A stretch of DNA of 64,000 nucleotides from Hyphomonas sp. UBA5111 (GCA_002414505.1 DHZF01000048.1:1-64000); one strand, 5' to 3'. Shown: positions 25,801-35,784, counted from the first letter of the stretch. Program-made: numbers and translations. The notes: generated from the letters alone by a model not told the origin.

Positions 25801-28161
25801 ATGAACAAACCGTATGAATTTCGAATCCTGGCAATGGCATCGACGGCCATGGTCTTGGCGATGAGCTCCGTACAGAGCGCAGAGGCGCAGGAAGACGGCG
25901 GGGATGTCAGCCGTAAGCTCGACACTGTAACCGTTACGGCGCAGCGACGAGAAGAATCTCTGCAAGAGGTACCGATCCAGGTATCAGTTGCGACAGCTGA
26001 AGTGCTTGCCGACAAGAATATCGACAACGGAACACGGTTCAACGTGATTTCCCCGAGTATCCAATTGCGGTCAGCGGATGAGCCTGCGGCAGGCGTTCGG
26101 TTGCTGATTCGTGGGCTTGGAACGACGGGTCCCAGTGTTTCCCTGGAGGGTGGGGTCGGTGTCTTTGTCGATGGCGTATATCGCAGCCGGAACGGTGCGG
26201 CCCTGTCAAACTTCCTCGATTATGAAAGTGTTCAAATCCTGAAGGGGCCGCAGAGCACACTCTTCGGGAAAAACACCTCGGCCGGGGCGGTCTTGTTGAC
26301 GAGCACAATGCCGAACTTGTCCGATACGGCAGGAAGTTATGAGATGCGTTTGTCGAATTTCGACAGTCGCATGTTCAAGGGCGCGGTCAACCTGCCCTTG
26401 ATCGAGGACAAGCTTGCGGTTCGCACGGCGCTCATGGGGTTCAACAATGGCGGTTTTGTGGAAAATGTACTCACGGGGCGGACAGAGGATCAGACCGAAG
26501 GGTGGGCAGCCAAGGTGTCAGTGCTGTTTGAGCCTTCCGACACGGTCAGTTTCAATCTCATTGCGGATTGGTCCGATACGACCGGCGATTGCTGTGCCCG
26601 CGCTGTATACACGAATACCGATGGGGGGGTGACGCGTATCCTTGATGCAATTGGCGCGGCCCAAGGCCTGCCCAATACAACGCTTGAATACATCAATGGC
26701 GGGGAATTTCGCACAGCGGTCCGAAATAATGGGGATCTGGCCTTGAGGGACAAGGGGCTGACACTGCGATCAGAGTTCGAACTGGGTGCGGGAAATCTGA
26801 CATCAATCACAGCCTACCGCGAATGGTTTTCCCGCAATCGCAATGAGCAAGCCCTGTTCAGCACGGTGGATGTCCTTGCGTTCTCCCCCCAGTTCCAATC
26901 AGAACAATTCAGTCAGGAGTTGCTCTATGACGTTCAGGTTTCGGACTCGATCGATGCCATTTTTGGCGCCTTTTATTCCGATGAGGACATGCTGCGGGAA
27001 AGAACGCTCTTCAATGGCGCAGATGCGCAGGCCTTCATCACGGCTCTGACTACGATCCCTTCAGGGGCGACGCCGGGCACCGTGATTCAGAAAGAATATA
27101 TTCCGGGCACGGCCAAGAGCATGTCTGTCTTTACAAACTGGACCTTTGATCTGACGGACAAGTGGACCTTCGCCGTGGGCGGACGCCTGTCGAAGGAAGA
27201 GAAAACGGGGGCGTATGACAATCTCATCGATCCGCCCGCTGGATCGGCCTGGACCCTGATAAATGTCTTTCCGGCGCCGGCATTTTCAGATTCCTATGAG
27301 GAAGACGCGTTTTCCGGAGCTGCCAGTCTGAGTTATCATCTGAGCCGGGATGCGACCATGTTCGGCAAATTGAGCCGGGGTTTCAAAGCCGGGGGGGTCA
27401 TTCTGGACAGTACAGCAGCGGGTTCCCCTGCGACCAATCCTGAGCTTGGGGCAGGCCGTGTGCCGCTTGACCCGACTTACAGGTCTGAATTTGTAAATGC
27501 GTATGAGCTAGGTGGAAAATTCGTCTATTGGGATGGTCGGGCTTCAACAAATCTGTCCTTCTTCTATAATGACATTGAAGACCTTCAGGTTCCCCAATTT
27601 CTGGGCGCCGCCTTCTCCATCGTGAATTCGCCCTCTGCCGAAGATTATGGGATCGAGGTCGAGAACAATTTCGTTCTCAGTGATTATCTCACACTGAACC
27701 TGGCCGCGACATACATTCCGCATGCAGAATATGGATATGATGCCGACCTCGAGACGGCAACGTCGGCCGGCGCGGCGGTCAGTGGGGAGCGGTTTCTGTT
27801 GACACCGGAATGGGCGTCAACAGCTACACTGGATTACGAACGCCCCTTCAACGACCAGATCGCCTTCATAGCTTCTGCGGGATACCAGTATACTTCCGAA
27901 CAGCGGACCAATTCCGGTGCCTTGCCGACACAGGGGTCGACAGGCTATGTCGCAAATCAGCAACCTGATACGTGGCTGGTCGATCTCAGTGTCGGACTGA
28001 AGCAGCTTGAGCAAGGATGGTCGTTTAACGCGTATTGCAACAATTGCACGGATGAGCGGTATGTCGGTGCCGAATTTGGAGCAACCTTCCAAACGGGTTC
28101 CTTCATGGGCTTCCCGGCAGCGCCTCGTACCTGGGGCGTTGCCTTGCGCGGGAAGTTCTAG
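25801..28161 (+). CDS. TonB-dependent outer-membrane receptor
   Basis: Second receptor, 786 aa, divergent from the first. The signal peptide spans MNKPYEFRILAMASTAMVLA to about VQSAEA; then come a TonB-box-like LDTVTVTAQRREESLQEVPI, a plug (VRLLIRGLGTTGPSVSLEGG, then ESVQILKGPQSTLFGKNTS, GAVLLTS), the beta barrel, and a terminal Phe (ALRGKF). The start is placed after GGGAGGAATATC; an ATG 39 bases upstream lacks a site. Two receptors back to back in the middle of a catabolic island suggest two related substrates or one substrate in two forms. Confidence 0.93.
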   Translation: MNKPYEFRILAMASTAMVLAMSSVQSAEAQEDGGDVSRKLDTVTVTAQRREESLQEVPIQVSVATAEVLADKNIDNGTRFNVISPSIQLRSADEPAAGVRLLIRGLGTTGPSVSLEGGVGVFVDGVYRSRNGAALSNFLDYESVQILKGPQSTLFGKNTSAGAVLLTSTMPNLSDTAGSYEMRLSNFDSRMFKGAVNLPLIEDKLAVRTALMGFNNGGFVENVLTGRTEDQTEGWAAKVSVLFEPSDTVSFNLIADWSDTTGDCCARAVYTNTDGGVTRILDAIGAAQGLPNTTLEYINGGEFRTAVRNNGDLALRDKGLTLRSEFELGAGNLTSITAYREWFSRNRNEQALFSTVDVLAFSPQFQSEQFSQELLYDVQVSDSIDAIFGAFYSDEDMLRERTLFNGADAQAFITALTTIPSGATPGTVIQKEYIPGTAKSMSVFTNWTFDLTDKWTFAVGGRLSKEEKTGAYDNLIDPPAGSAWTLINVFPAPAFSDSYEEDAFSGAASLSYHLSRDATMFGKLSRGFKAGGVILDSTAAGSPATNPELGAGRVPLDPTYRSEFVNAYELGGKFVYWDGRASTNLSFFYNDIEDLQVPQFLGAAFSIVNSPSAEDYGIEVENNFVLSDYLTLNLAATYIPHAEYGYDADLETATSAGAAVSGERFLLTPEWASTATLDYERPFNDQIAFIASAGYQYTSEQRTNSGALPTQGSTGYVANQQPDTWLVDLSVGLKQLEQGWSFNAYCNNCTDERYVGAEFGATFQTGSFMGFPAAPRTWGVALRGKF

Positions 28162-28186
28162 ATCGCGTGCCGTCGCAGTCAGTACA

Positions 28187-28216
28187 GCCAGTCCCCGCGC
28201 ACCTGCGGGGGCTGGC
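28187..28216 (+). terminator. Stem-loop terminator after the second TonB receptor
   Basis: GCCAGTCCCCGC pairs with GCGGGGGCTGGC (one G-U) around a 6-base loop, 26 bp after the receptor stop; only a short T-containing tail follows. Confidence 0.5.
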
Positions 28217-28308
28217 ATCTTCCGGGCTTGCTTTGAGTGTCGCATGCGCCAGACTGGACGCCCCGAACAAGGGTTCCGCTCAGGCGTTTACAGATAGAAA
28301 GATGTAAT

Positions 28309-29313
28309 GTGTCCAAACTGATAGATGTCCATACGCATGTCACGCCGTATCAGTTTCCAGAATGTCCGGGTGAGCCATTCGCATCGAAGTGGCCATGCAT
28401 GAGGTGTGGCTCCAATGTCGAAGCAACGCTGATGATCGGAGACAGGCCTTTTCGCCAATTGGATGACAGATCCTGGGATCTGGCGAGACGACTGACAGAC
28501 ATGGATCGTGATGGGGTAGATGTCCAAGTGCTATCGCCGATGCCGGAACTTTTGTCCTATTGGCTCGATCTGGCTGGCGCCGAAATCATATGCGACCATG
28601 TCAATGCGCAGATTGCTGGAATGGTGTCCGCATCCCCAAGCCGGTTCACGGGATTGGGGGCGCTCCCTTTACAGAATCCCGCCGGTTCGGGCCGCTATCT
28701 CGAAAGAATCCGGAGCGAATTCGGATTGATCGGCGTGGAGATCGGAAGCAATATCAATGGCCATCTGTTGGGCGAGCGTATGTTCGATCCGTTCTGGGAG
28801 GCTGCTGAATCCCTCAATATGGCGGTTTTCGTGCACGCGCTGCATCCAGTCGCGACCAAGTCGCTCGATGTCACCCCAACTTACACCGCCTTTGCCGGCT
28901 TCCCCATAGACGTCGCCATGAGTGCCGCCTCAATGATGTTGAATGGGACCTTGCAGAGATATCCGAAATTGAGGGTCGCGTTCAGTCACGGGGGAGGCGC
29001 CTTGACTGCAATATTGGGACGTCTCGATCGAGGATGGACGGCGACGGGCGGGTACGGAATTGAGGGTTTGGAGGCGCCGAGCATTCAGGCGGCCAGATTC
29101 TTCTACGACAGCAATGTGTATGATGCTCATGGCCTTTCAAGTCTTGCTACAGGCATGGCGCCAGGACATGTCTTTGCAGGAACCGATTATCCCTATCTGA
29201 TCCAGCAGGAAGAGCTGGATGCATATCTACGGGCAACTCATCTTGGCCAACAGGCTCTTGATGATTTGCGTGAAGGTGCCGCTCGGCGTTTCTTGAATAC
29301 GACGTTCGAATAA
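28309..29313 (+). CDS. Amidohydrolase, ACMSD-type (metal-dependent decarboxylase/hydrolase)
   Basis: TIM-barrel amidohydrolase-2 protein of 334 aa. Metal site HTH in LIDVHTHVTPYQFP at the N-terminus, VFVHALHP in the middle, AFSHGGGAL later, and the catalytic Asp in HVFAGTDYPYLIQQEELD. Relatives remove carboxyl groups from aromatic acids or semialdehydes (ACMSD, 5-carboxyvanillate decarboxylase, gamma-resorcylate decarboxylase). A GTG start at 28309 fits the family N-terminus; the in-frame ATG at 28237 adds 24 unrelated residues. It could decarboxylate an aromatic carboxylate or ring-fission product. Position downstream of the receptor suggests co-transcription. Confidence 0.85.
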   Translation: MSKLIDVHTHVTPYQFPECPGEPFASKWPCMRCGSNVEATLMIGDRPFRQLDDRSWDLARRLTDMDRDGVDVQVLSPMPELLSYWLDLAGAEIICDHVNAQIAGMVSASPSRFTGLGALPLQNPAGSGRYLERIRSEFGLIGVEIGSNINGHLLGERMFDPFWEAAESLNMAVFVHALHPVATKSLDVTPTYTAFAGFPIDVAMSAASMMLNGTLQRYPKLRVAFSHGGGALTAILGRLDRGWTATGGYGIEGLEAPSIQAARFFYDSNVYDAHGLSSLATGMAPGHVFAGTDYPYLIQQEELDAYLRATHLGQQALDDLREGAARRFLNTTFE

Positions 29314-29499
29314 ACCGTTTTTCAGCCCCCGGCGCGCGTGAGGATCGGTGGCTGCCCGCAAGAACAGACCTGTGTGCGAGGCGCGTGCATAGGGGCGCGC
29401 CATCGCTGAAGCGGCCGTTTTTCGAGAACTGATCCGAATGTCCCTTTATTGGCGTGCGGGAAGATTTCGCCGGTCGGTCAGGAGAGCGGTGCCCTTCTG

Positions 29500-30567
29500 T
29501 CAGGAATTGTGCGCGCTCGGCATTTCGACCGTCTCCGGCACGCGCGGAGGGGCCATCGGCGTCAGTGAGTATTTCGGAGCAGGCGCTGGTTGCAGGATGC
29601 CCTCGACCTCAATGAACGCATTACGGGCTTTCGCATGAGGGTGGAGGGGCGCCTCTTTCAGACTCAGGACCGGTGCGAAGCAGATGTCAGTGTTTTCCAT
29701 AAGATCGCACCAATGGGCCTGCGTGTTCTCCTTGATCAGAGAGGCGATGACCTTTTTCAGTTCAGGCCATTTGGATGTATCCATCTGATCGGCAAAACGT
29801 GCATCGTCTTCCAGGCCAAGAGACTGCAAGAGCAAAGTGTAAAACTGGGGCTCTATAGCGCCGATTGAGACAAACTTGCCGTCTTGTGTCTCGTAGACAC
29901 CGTAAAAGGGGGCGCCCCCATCCACGATATTTGCTTCCCGTTTGTCCTGCCACAAGCCGGTTGCCATATATGAGTAGAATGCGGCCATCAGCTGGCCTGA
30001 CCCTTCCGTCATGGCGCAATCGATAACCTGGCCTTGTCCGGTGGCCTGCGCATGCAGTAGGGCTGCGGTCAGGGAAAAGGCAAGGAGCATGCCGCCCCCT
30101 CCGAAGTCCCCGACCAGGGCGAGTGGCGGTACCGGATGCGCCGACGGTCCTATTCCATGCAGCGCACCGCTCAGGGCGATATAGTTGAGATCATGTCCGG
30201 CAGCCTTTGACAGGGGGCCAGTCTGTCCCCAGCCCGTCATCCGACCAATCACCAGACGGGAATTCCGTGCCAGCAGGCGATCGGGAGACAGTCCCAGGCG
30301 CTCCAGGGTTCCGGGCCGCATTCCTTCAAACAGGGCGTCAGCATCTTGCACGATGTCCAGCAGCCGCTCCTGGTCCTGGGCATCCTTCAAATCGAGATGA
30401 ACAATCATGCGCGACCTCAGCATCGCGTCATGTCTGTCGACCATGACACCGGGCCGCTCAATGCGAATAACGGTTGCGCCCGCATCCGCCAGCAACATTC
30501 CGCAAAAGGGTCCTGGCCCAATACTGCCCAGTTCGACGATCTTCAATCCATTCAGCGGTCCCGGCAT
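29500..30567 (-). CDS. Family III CoA transferase / alpha-methylacyl-CoA racemase-like
   Basis: CaiB/BaiF-family protein of 355 aa. N-terminus GLKIVELGSIGPGPFCGMLL, then GATVIRIERPG, MRPGTLERLGLSPDRLLARN and RMTGWGQTGPLSKAAGHDLNYIALSGAL. The GHDLNYIALSG stretch is close to alpha-methylacyl-CoA racemases (Amacr), which invert the 2-methyl centre of branched acyl-CoAs such as steroid or isoprenoid side chains. AAGGAGAACAAT fixes the ATG at 30567. An island-type palindrome lies 30 bp upstream. A racemase role would fit a branched side chain but is inference. Confidence 0.88.
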   Translation of the reverse strand: MPGPLNGLKIVELGSIGPGPFCGMLLADAGATVIRIERPGVMVDRHDAMLRSRMIVHLDLKDAQDQERLLDIVQDADALFEGMRPGTLERLGLSPDRLLARNSRLVIGRMTGWGQTGPLSKAAGHDLNYIALSGALHGIGPSAHPVPPLALVGDFGGGGMLLAFSLTAALLHAQATGQGQVIDCAMTEGSGQLMAAFYSYMATGLWQDKREANIVDGGAPFYGVYETQDGKFVSIGAIEPQFYTLLLQSLGLEDDARFADQMDTSKWPELKKVIASLIKENTQAHWCDLMENTDICFAPVLSLKEAPLHPHAKARNAFIEVEGILQPAPAPKYSLTPMAPPRVPETVEMPSAHNS

Positions 30568-30597
30568 ATTGTTCTCCTTTAGCACTTTGCTGCAAAC

Positions 30598-30613
30598 TAG
30601 AACATATGTCCAA
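30598..30613. promoter_or_regulatory. Island-type palindromic operator upstream of the racemase-like gene
   Basis: TAGAACatatGTCCAA, 30 bp upstream of 30567; close to the crotonase-operon site. Confidence 0.5.
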
Positions 30614-30729
30614 AATGGAATCTATAGGTGATCAGCCTTTTGCGAAAATAAGAACTTGCCAAACGCGTTATAGAAAAACGGCGCTCGCCTTATGGCGTCA
30701 TCGCGGCTCATGGGTTAGGGCTGGACGAA

Positions 30730-30745
30730 TAGAACGAAGGTATTA
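30730..30745. promoter_or_regulatory. Island-type palindromic operator on the ligase side of the divergent gap
   Basis: TAGAACgaagGTATTA, 155 bp upstream of the ligase at 30901. The rest of the 30568-30900 gap holds no gene. Confidence 0.5.
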
Positions 30746-30900
30746 TATTGCGATGCCATAACCATCATTGGACTGAGAATTTGCGAAATGCGTATGGGTC
30801 TTTGTCGGGAATGCACAGTCAAACGCGGGTTCGCATCCCACACTGACGAGTCTTTCGGGGGCGCGGGAAGAGATCCGAGGATAGGAGGGGAGTGGCGATC

Positions 30901-32487
30901 ATGCCGTCGGAAAGAGGTTCAGGAATGGATCAATTGATATCGGGAGGTTCACTCGCGGCTATAATTGCAGATTCGATCAGACGATTCGGTGCGCGTCCGA
31001 TGATATCGGATGACCAGAAGGCACTGACTTATGCCGAGCTTGGGGAGCTCATCGGCCGTTTTGGGTCCCTCTATCGATCAATTGGTCTGTCGAAGGGCGA
31101 TGGGGTCGGTCTTCTGACGGGCAATCGGGTGGAAACCTGGGCCGCGATTTGTGCCGCTGCCGTTTTCGGTTTGAGATTCACGCCGCTTCACCCTCTGGCG
31201 GGGGAAGAAGACCATGTCCATGTCATAGGAGATGCCGAGCTTGATGTCCTCTTTTTCGACGCTGAAAAGTTTGGCGCCCGTGCGTCCATAATCAAGTCAA
31301 GACTGCCCAGTTTGAACATTTTCAGCTTTGGTGCTTCAGAACTAGCTGAGGACGCGCTAGCGATTCTGGAAGGCCTTCCGCCTCTGGACCTCATTGATCG
31401 TGCCGATCCGGAAGACCTGGTCATGCTGGCCTATACCGGCGGAACGACAGGGCTCTCCAAGGGCGTCATGCTGCCCCATCGCGCCCTGTCTGCCATGGCC
31501 ATAACCATATCCGCCGAATGGGAATGGCCGGAGGATATTCATTATGCGCTGATGACCCCCATCAGCCACGCGGCAGGTGTGAATATCTATCCGGTCATGT
31601 TGAGGGGCGGGCGGGTCAGGCTGATATCTGGTTTCGATGTGTCCAGATTCTGCGAGATTGTCGAAGCCGAGCGCGTGAGTGCGACCTTCCTTGTGCCGAC
31701 CCTGGTCAACGCCCTGATTGAAGCCGACAGCCTGATCGCGCAGTATGACCTGTCCAGTCTCCAGCTCATCATTTACGGCGCGGCACCCATGTCCCCGGAT
31801 CGGCTGGCGGCAGCAATAAGGGTCCTGGGACCGGTATTCCTTCAGCTCTATGGACAGACCGAAGCTCCCCAAGTGGTGACCACATTGCGCAAAGCAGACC
31901 ATGATCTGGCCCGGCCTGAGAGGCTGGGATCATGTGGGAGAGCGACCACATTGACGCAAATACGTCTGTTCGATGAGCGTATGGAGGAAGTCAGCCCGGG
32001 ACAACCCGGTGAGCTGTGCGTACGCGGACCTCTGGTTTGCAACGGGTATTGGAAGCAACCTGAACAAACCGAGGCCTTGTTCAGAGGCGGATGGTTGCAC
32101 ACAGGCGATGTCGCGATACAGGATGAGGCGGGGTATTTCACCATCGTGGATCGCATCAAGGACCTGATTATCAGTGGCGGGTTCAATATTTATCCGCGTG
32201 AGGTCGAAGATGCCCTGATGTCGCATCCGGATATCCTGTCAGCTGGAGTAATTGGCATTCCGGATGCGAAATGGGGGGAGGCAGTAAAGGCCTTTGTGGT
32301 CTTGCGGCAGGGTTCGAAGGTCACGGAGGGTCAACTCCAGGCACATGTCAAGGCGCTGCGTGGCGCGCCCTGGTCACCGAAATCCATAGAATTCAGATCA
32401 GAACTTCCCCTTACAGGGGTCGGCAAGCTCGACCGTAAGACGTTGCGTCATCCCTATTGGAAGCAAGCCAGCCGGTCCGTGTCTTGA
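30901..32487 (+). CDS. AMP-forming acyl-CoA ligase
   Basis: ANL ligase of 528 aa. The phosphate loop is LAYTGGTTGLSKGVMLPH (about 180), the core region QLYGQTEAPQV, the hinge FTIVDRIKDLIISGGFNIYP and the catalytic Lys region LPLTGVGKLDRKTLRH. It would activate an unknown carboxylic acid to its CoA ester. The start is uncertain: ATG 30901 is used, with GTG 30892 closer to AGGAGG and ATG 30925 as alternatives. It is followed 52 bp later by the zinc alcohol dehydrogenase and is divergent from the racemase-like gene. Confidence 0.9.
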   Translation: MPSERGSGMDQLISGGSLAAIIADSIRRFGARPMISDDQKALTYAELGELIGRFGSLYRSIGLSKGDGVGLLTGNRVETWAAICAAAVFGLRFTPLHPLAGEEDHVHVIGDAELDVLFFDAEKFGARASIIKSRLPSLNIFSFGASELAEDALAILEGLPPLDLIDRADPEDLVMLAYTGGTTGLSKGVMLPHRALSAMAITISAEWEWPEDIHYALMTPISHAAGVNIYPVMLRGGRVRLISGFDVSRFCEIVEAERVSATFLVPTLVNALIEADSLIAQYDLSSLQLIIYGAAPMSPDRLAAAIRVLGPVFLQLYGQTEAPQVVTTLRKADHDLARPERLGSCGRATTLTQIRLFDERMEEVSPGQPGELCVRGPLVCNGYWKQPEQTEALFRGGWLHTGDVAIQDEAGYFTIVDRIKDLIISGGFNIYPREVEDALMSHPDILSAGVIGIPDAKWGEAVKAFVVLRQGSKVTEGQLQAHVKALRGAPWSPKSIEFRSELPLTGVGKLDRKTLRHPYWKQASRSVS

Positions 32488-32539
32488 CCAATTGGACAAG
32501 GCGGACTGACCGGAGTCTTGCGTGAATGGAGAAATTCCG

Positions 32540-33583
32540 ATGAAAGCTCTTTGCTATCATGGCCCCTATGATGTGCGGTATGACAGTGTAGATGATCCCA
32601 CGCTACGTGACCGGCAGGATGTCCTGGTCAAAGTTTCTGCATGCAGCATTTGTGGCAGCGATCTTCATATCTATCATGGGGCCGGGGCCGCCTTCACGGA
32701 AGGGGTGGGGTTCTGTATCGGTCACGAAGCGGTCGGCGAAGTCGTTGAGACAGGATCTGGTGTCAACACTCTGCGGCCCGGGGACCGGGTCATGATACCA
32801 GGCGCCGTCGGGTGCGGATCCTGTTCAAATTGTCTGCGCGGAAATGTTCGCAATTGTCAGAAAGGTCAACAGCAAGTGTTCGGCCTCGGGCCAGCCCTGC
32901 CGGGCTCGCAGGCAGAGGCTGTTCGGGTACCTTTCGGAGATTTCAATCTCGGCCTTATTCCGGATGGGGTCTCGACAGACCAGGCATTGATGCTCACCGA
33001 TGCGCAGGCGACCGCCTGGTTTGGGTGCCGAAATGCTGAGATAGCGGCTGGTGATGTTTTCGTCATTATTGGGCTGGGACCGATAGGCCTGATGGCGATT
33101 GATACTGCAAAGATCATGGGCGCGGGCCGCATATTTGCCATCGATCCGATCAAGGAGCGACGTGATATAGCTGCCAGGCTCGGCGCAGACCCGATGCCAC
33201 CGGAAGAGGCCATTGAGCATGTCCGGTCCGAGACAAAGGACAGGATGGCTGACAAGGTACTGGAGGCGGTTGGCGCCGATGCCACCATAAGCATGGCTTT
33301 GGAAATGGTGCGGCGTGAAGGCGTGGTGTCCGTTATCGGCGTGAACAAGAATCCGGCATTTCCCTTTCCCATGGGCATGGCCCTCAGCAAGGGAGTGACA
33401 TTTCGCATTGGCACGACCTCGCCCCCTGAGACGTGGCGGGAACTGGTTCCCCTGGTTCAGCAGGGGCGATTGAGGCCTGAACAGTTCATTACGACGCGCC
33501 TTGCGCTGAGCGAGGGGGCAGAGGCCTACCGGCAACTGGACGCGCGTTCTCCGGGCGTACTGAAAACCGTAATTACGCCTTGA
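32540..33583 (+). CDS. Zinc-dependent alcohol dehydrogenase (MDR family)
   Basis: Medium-chain dehydrogenase of 347 aa. Catalytic zinc ligands Cys38 and His62-Glu63 (FCIGHEAVGEVVE), structural zinc ligands Cys92, Cys95, Cys98 and Cys106, cofactor motif VIIGLGPIGLMA and a following acidic residue (FAIDPIKERRD) that indicates NAD. It would interconvert an alcohol and an aldehyde or ketone. TGGAGAAATTCCG precedes the ATG at 32540; a GTG at 32522 is less likely. It follows the acyl-CoA ligase closely, so the alcohol could be the precursor of the activated acid. Confidence 0.92.
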   Translation: MKALCYHGPYDVRYDSVDDPTLRDRQDVLVKVSACSICGSDLHIYHGAGAAFTEGVGFCIGHEAVGEVVETGSGVNTLRPGDRVMIPGAVGCGSCSNCLRGNVRNCQKGQQQVFGLGPALPGSQAEAVRVPFGDFNLGLIPDGVSTDQALMLTDAQATAWFGCRNAEIAAGDVFVIIGLGPIGLMAIDTAKIMGAGRIFAIDPIKERRDIAARLGADPMPPEEAIEHVRSETKDRMADKVLEAVGADATISMALEMVRREGVVSVIGVNKNPAFPFPMGMALSKGVTFRIGTTSPPETWRELVPLVQQGRLRPEQFITTRLALSEGAEAYRQLDARSPGVLKTVITP

Positions 33584-33776
33584 ACAGATCTGATCGTGCC
33601 GAGGCCAGGTCAAGCTGAGCGATCCATCCTATGCGTTTGGAGCGGCAGGCGGCGTGAAACAGGACGGAAAATGTTCCGCTTTCCGCATACATTGCGATCC
33701 GCGCAGGAAAGTTCGCATCGGCCAATATGCGAGGTAAAGTCGGCTCAGGGCCTTGAGGGGGTGGGAGGCGGGAGTG

Positions 33777-34847
33777 TTAGTCCAGACCCAGCGCCTTCAG
33801 GGTGTCGAGTTCCTGGGCAGCTGCGAGGGCTCGTGTGGCAGAGATTGTAGTCACTTCTTCGGTCTGCATGTCGTAGGGATTGAGAACCGAGCCTATGAGA
33901 TTATGCATATTGTTACATCGATAGGAATGAAACAATTCATCGACTGACGGCCGATCTGCGACCCCTTCTGATTTCAATATGTCACAATAAAGCTGGATCA
34001 GATCCCGTTCAGCTGTTCGCCTCCGCTCTGGCTCAAGGGATGTCACGATCAGTTCCGCCAGATCGTGCGCCGGCGCACCGGGAAACACACATTGCCAGTC
34101 GAGAAATCCGGGCACGCCGTTTGGCTCATAGAAGAGATTGCCGCAATGGCAATCTCCATGAACGAGGGTCCGGGCCGCAGAATCATCCATGGCCCACATG
34201 CGTTCCAAACCGGCCAAGGCCATCTCCCGGGAGGGGAGAATGCCCAGAAGCGTGGCCCCGTAACTGCGCTCGAGGACATCCGCCCAATGCGAAGGTCGAC
34301 ACAGATAACGGAAGAAGGTGCGTTGGGGATCTTTCCAGGATGATACGGAGGCAAGGCGTGGGTCGTCCCAGAAGTGAGCATGCAATTTAGCCAGTCCCTC
34401 CACCACGGCGGCGAGTGTGTCGACGGTGGTGTCATCGGTGGCGTGACCAAACCGCACTTGTCGCGCGAAGAGGTCTTCCAGAATGACAATGCCTTGCCTG
34501 GCCGCCGAGTCATAACCGCAATAATAGGCCCTCGGAAGGGCGACAGGGGCATCCCCGGCAAAGTCGCGATAGAACTGCGCTTCCTGGATCAGGGCGGCCC
34601 AGACCCGATTGCGCATGATGCTGTCAAATCCGCCTTTGACATATACGGAATCCGGTAAAGACATATGTCCGGCCCGTGTGCCGTAGAGTAATTCAAAACG
34701 TGCAGAACTAGCCGTGCCTGACCTGGTATCGCTCTGGTGTGCCGCTTCAATCCGGATACCGGGAAATGTATGCGAAAGCGCCGTCGTCAGCCAGGATGGG
34801 GTCACTTCCGCGAGGGATAGAGGGAGCGGGTGCGTGGTCTCGATCAT
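33777..34847 (-). CDS. Phosphotransferase of the APH / ecdysteroid-kinase-like fold
   Basis: Kinase-fold protein of 356 aa. The ATP-binding Lys71 (SVYVKGGF), the catalytic loop VHGDCHCGNLFYE (His230, Asp232, Asn237) and the metal-binding Asp250 (GFLDWQ) are all present, so it is probably active. Related proteins phosphorylate small-molecule hydroxyl groups (ecdysteroids, choline, hydroxyacyl-CoA). In this island it might phosphorylate a hydroxyl of a catabolic intermediate to allow elimination, as the LvaA/ACAD10-type kinases do. It has a diverged, frameshifted relative at 55963. A perfect island-type palindrome lies 18 bp upstream. Confidence 0.82.
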   Translation of the reverse strand: MIETTHPLPLSLAEVTPSWLTTALSHTFPGIRIEAAHQSDTRSGTASSARFELLYGTRAGHMSLPDSVYVKGGFDSIMRNRVWAALIQEAQFYRDFAGDAPVALPRAYYCGYDSAARQGIVILEDLFARQVRFGHATDDTTVDTLAAVVEGLAKLHAHFWDDPRLASVSSWKDPQRTFFRYLCRPSHWADVLERSYGATLLGILPSREMALAGLERMWAMDDSAARTLVHGDCHCGNLFYEPNGVPGFLDWQCVFPGAPAHDLAELIVTSLEPERRRTAERDLIQLYCDILKSEGVADRPSVDELFHSYRCNNMHNLIGSVLNPYDMQTEEVTTISATRALAAAQELDTLKALGLD

Positions 34848-34865
34848 GATGATAGTGCCCAGAAT

Positions 34866-34881
34866 TAATACATCCGTATTA
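34866..34881. promoter_or_regulatory. Perfect island-type palindrome upstream of the kinase-like gene
   Basis: TAATACatccGTATTA: both 6-bp half-sites are exact complements, the most symmetrical copy in the window. It is 18 bp upstream of the start at 34847, downstream of the GntR gene. Confidence 0.65.
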
Positions 34882-34926
34882 CCTGAGCACAAGGCTTTTG
34901 CTCCGTCAACGACCCGTCGGATATGC

Positions 34927-35655
34927 CTATCTGGCCGCTTGGTCCCGATTTGCGTCCTCGGCCACGATATGCTGGTGCAAGAACTCTAGATAGTTTCGCA
35001 TGATCTGCTGAGCGCCTTCGACATCCCGGGATCGCATGCATTCAACAAAGCGTGAACGTACACTGACCAGATCGAAGTTCAGGGGGCGATGAAGCGGGTG
35101 AATTGCCTGATAGACCATTTGTGAAAGCGCCTTGACCAGTACAACGAGCACTCGGTTCCCGGTTGCTTCGGCGAGCAATGAATAAAAATTCTGTGTGGCT
35201 GAAGGGTCAGTGCCAGCTGTGCCTTGTTGCAGATGCTGGCGGGTCTGCTGAATGTCGGCATCGAGCGCGTCGAGATTCTCTTGAGTCGCATGTGAGCATG
35301 CAAGACGCACGACCACGTCCTGTATTTCAATACGTGCGTCTGTCAGTTCACGCAGAGAGAGGTGCCCGACGTCAAGTATGCTTTGAAAGGGAAGGACCAG
35401 TCCCATGTCACGGCCGAGGACGAAGGCACCGCCATGAGCCCCCTTCTTCAACTCGATGAGACCTGCAAATTCGAGACTCCGCAAGGCTTCGCGTACGGCG
35501 GTCCGACTGATTCCGAACTGCGCAGCCAGGTCGCGTTCAGCCGGAAGCTTGTCACCGGGGCCAAGCGCACCATCGGCGATTTGAGCCCGTATTTGATCGC
35601 ATACGTCTTCGAACAGGCGCCGGGATTGGACTGGCAAGAAGGAACTGGAGGACAT
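34927..35655 (-). CDS. GntR-family regulator, FadR/FCD subfamily
   Basis: Regulator of 242 aa. The N-terminal winged helix-turn-helix spans about residues 10-75 (VCDQIRAQIADGALGPGDKL, then PAERDLAAQFGISRTAVREA, LRSLEFAGLIEL). The C-terminal all-helical FCD ligand domain holds the metal-coordinating pattern with Asp/Arg of DARIEIQDVVVR and the His residues HATQENLDAL and HPLHRPLNF. Such regulators usually bind TGGT-N3-ACCA and respond to organic acids or CoA esters. Two such sites flank the extradiol and Rieske genes next door (36725 and 36844), so these are its likely targets. Confidence 0.9.
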   Translation of the reverse strand: MSSSSFLPVQSRRLFEDVCDQIRAQIADGALGPGDKLPAERDLAAQFGISRTAVREALRSLEFAGLIELKKGAHGGAFVLGRDMGLVLPFQSILDVGHLSLRELTDARIEIQDVVVRLACSHATQENLDALDADIQQTRQHLQQGTAGTDPSATQNFYSLLAEATGNRVLVVLVKALSQMVYQAIHPLHRPLNFDLVSVRSRFVECMRSRDVEGAQQIMRNYLEFLHQHIVAEDANRDQAAR

Positions 35656-35784
35656 GACTGAGCCTGTCTTGAATTGATTTTCATAGGGGCCGACATTCGG
35701 TTCAGCCCCTCCCGGCCATACCCCAATTGTCCCGGAAAGGGCAGCCCCGATTGCTGATCCGGGAATTGCCGTGAATCCGTCCCC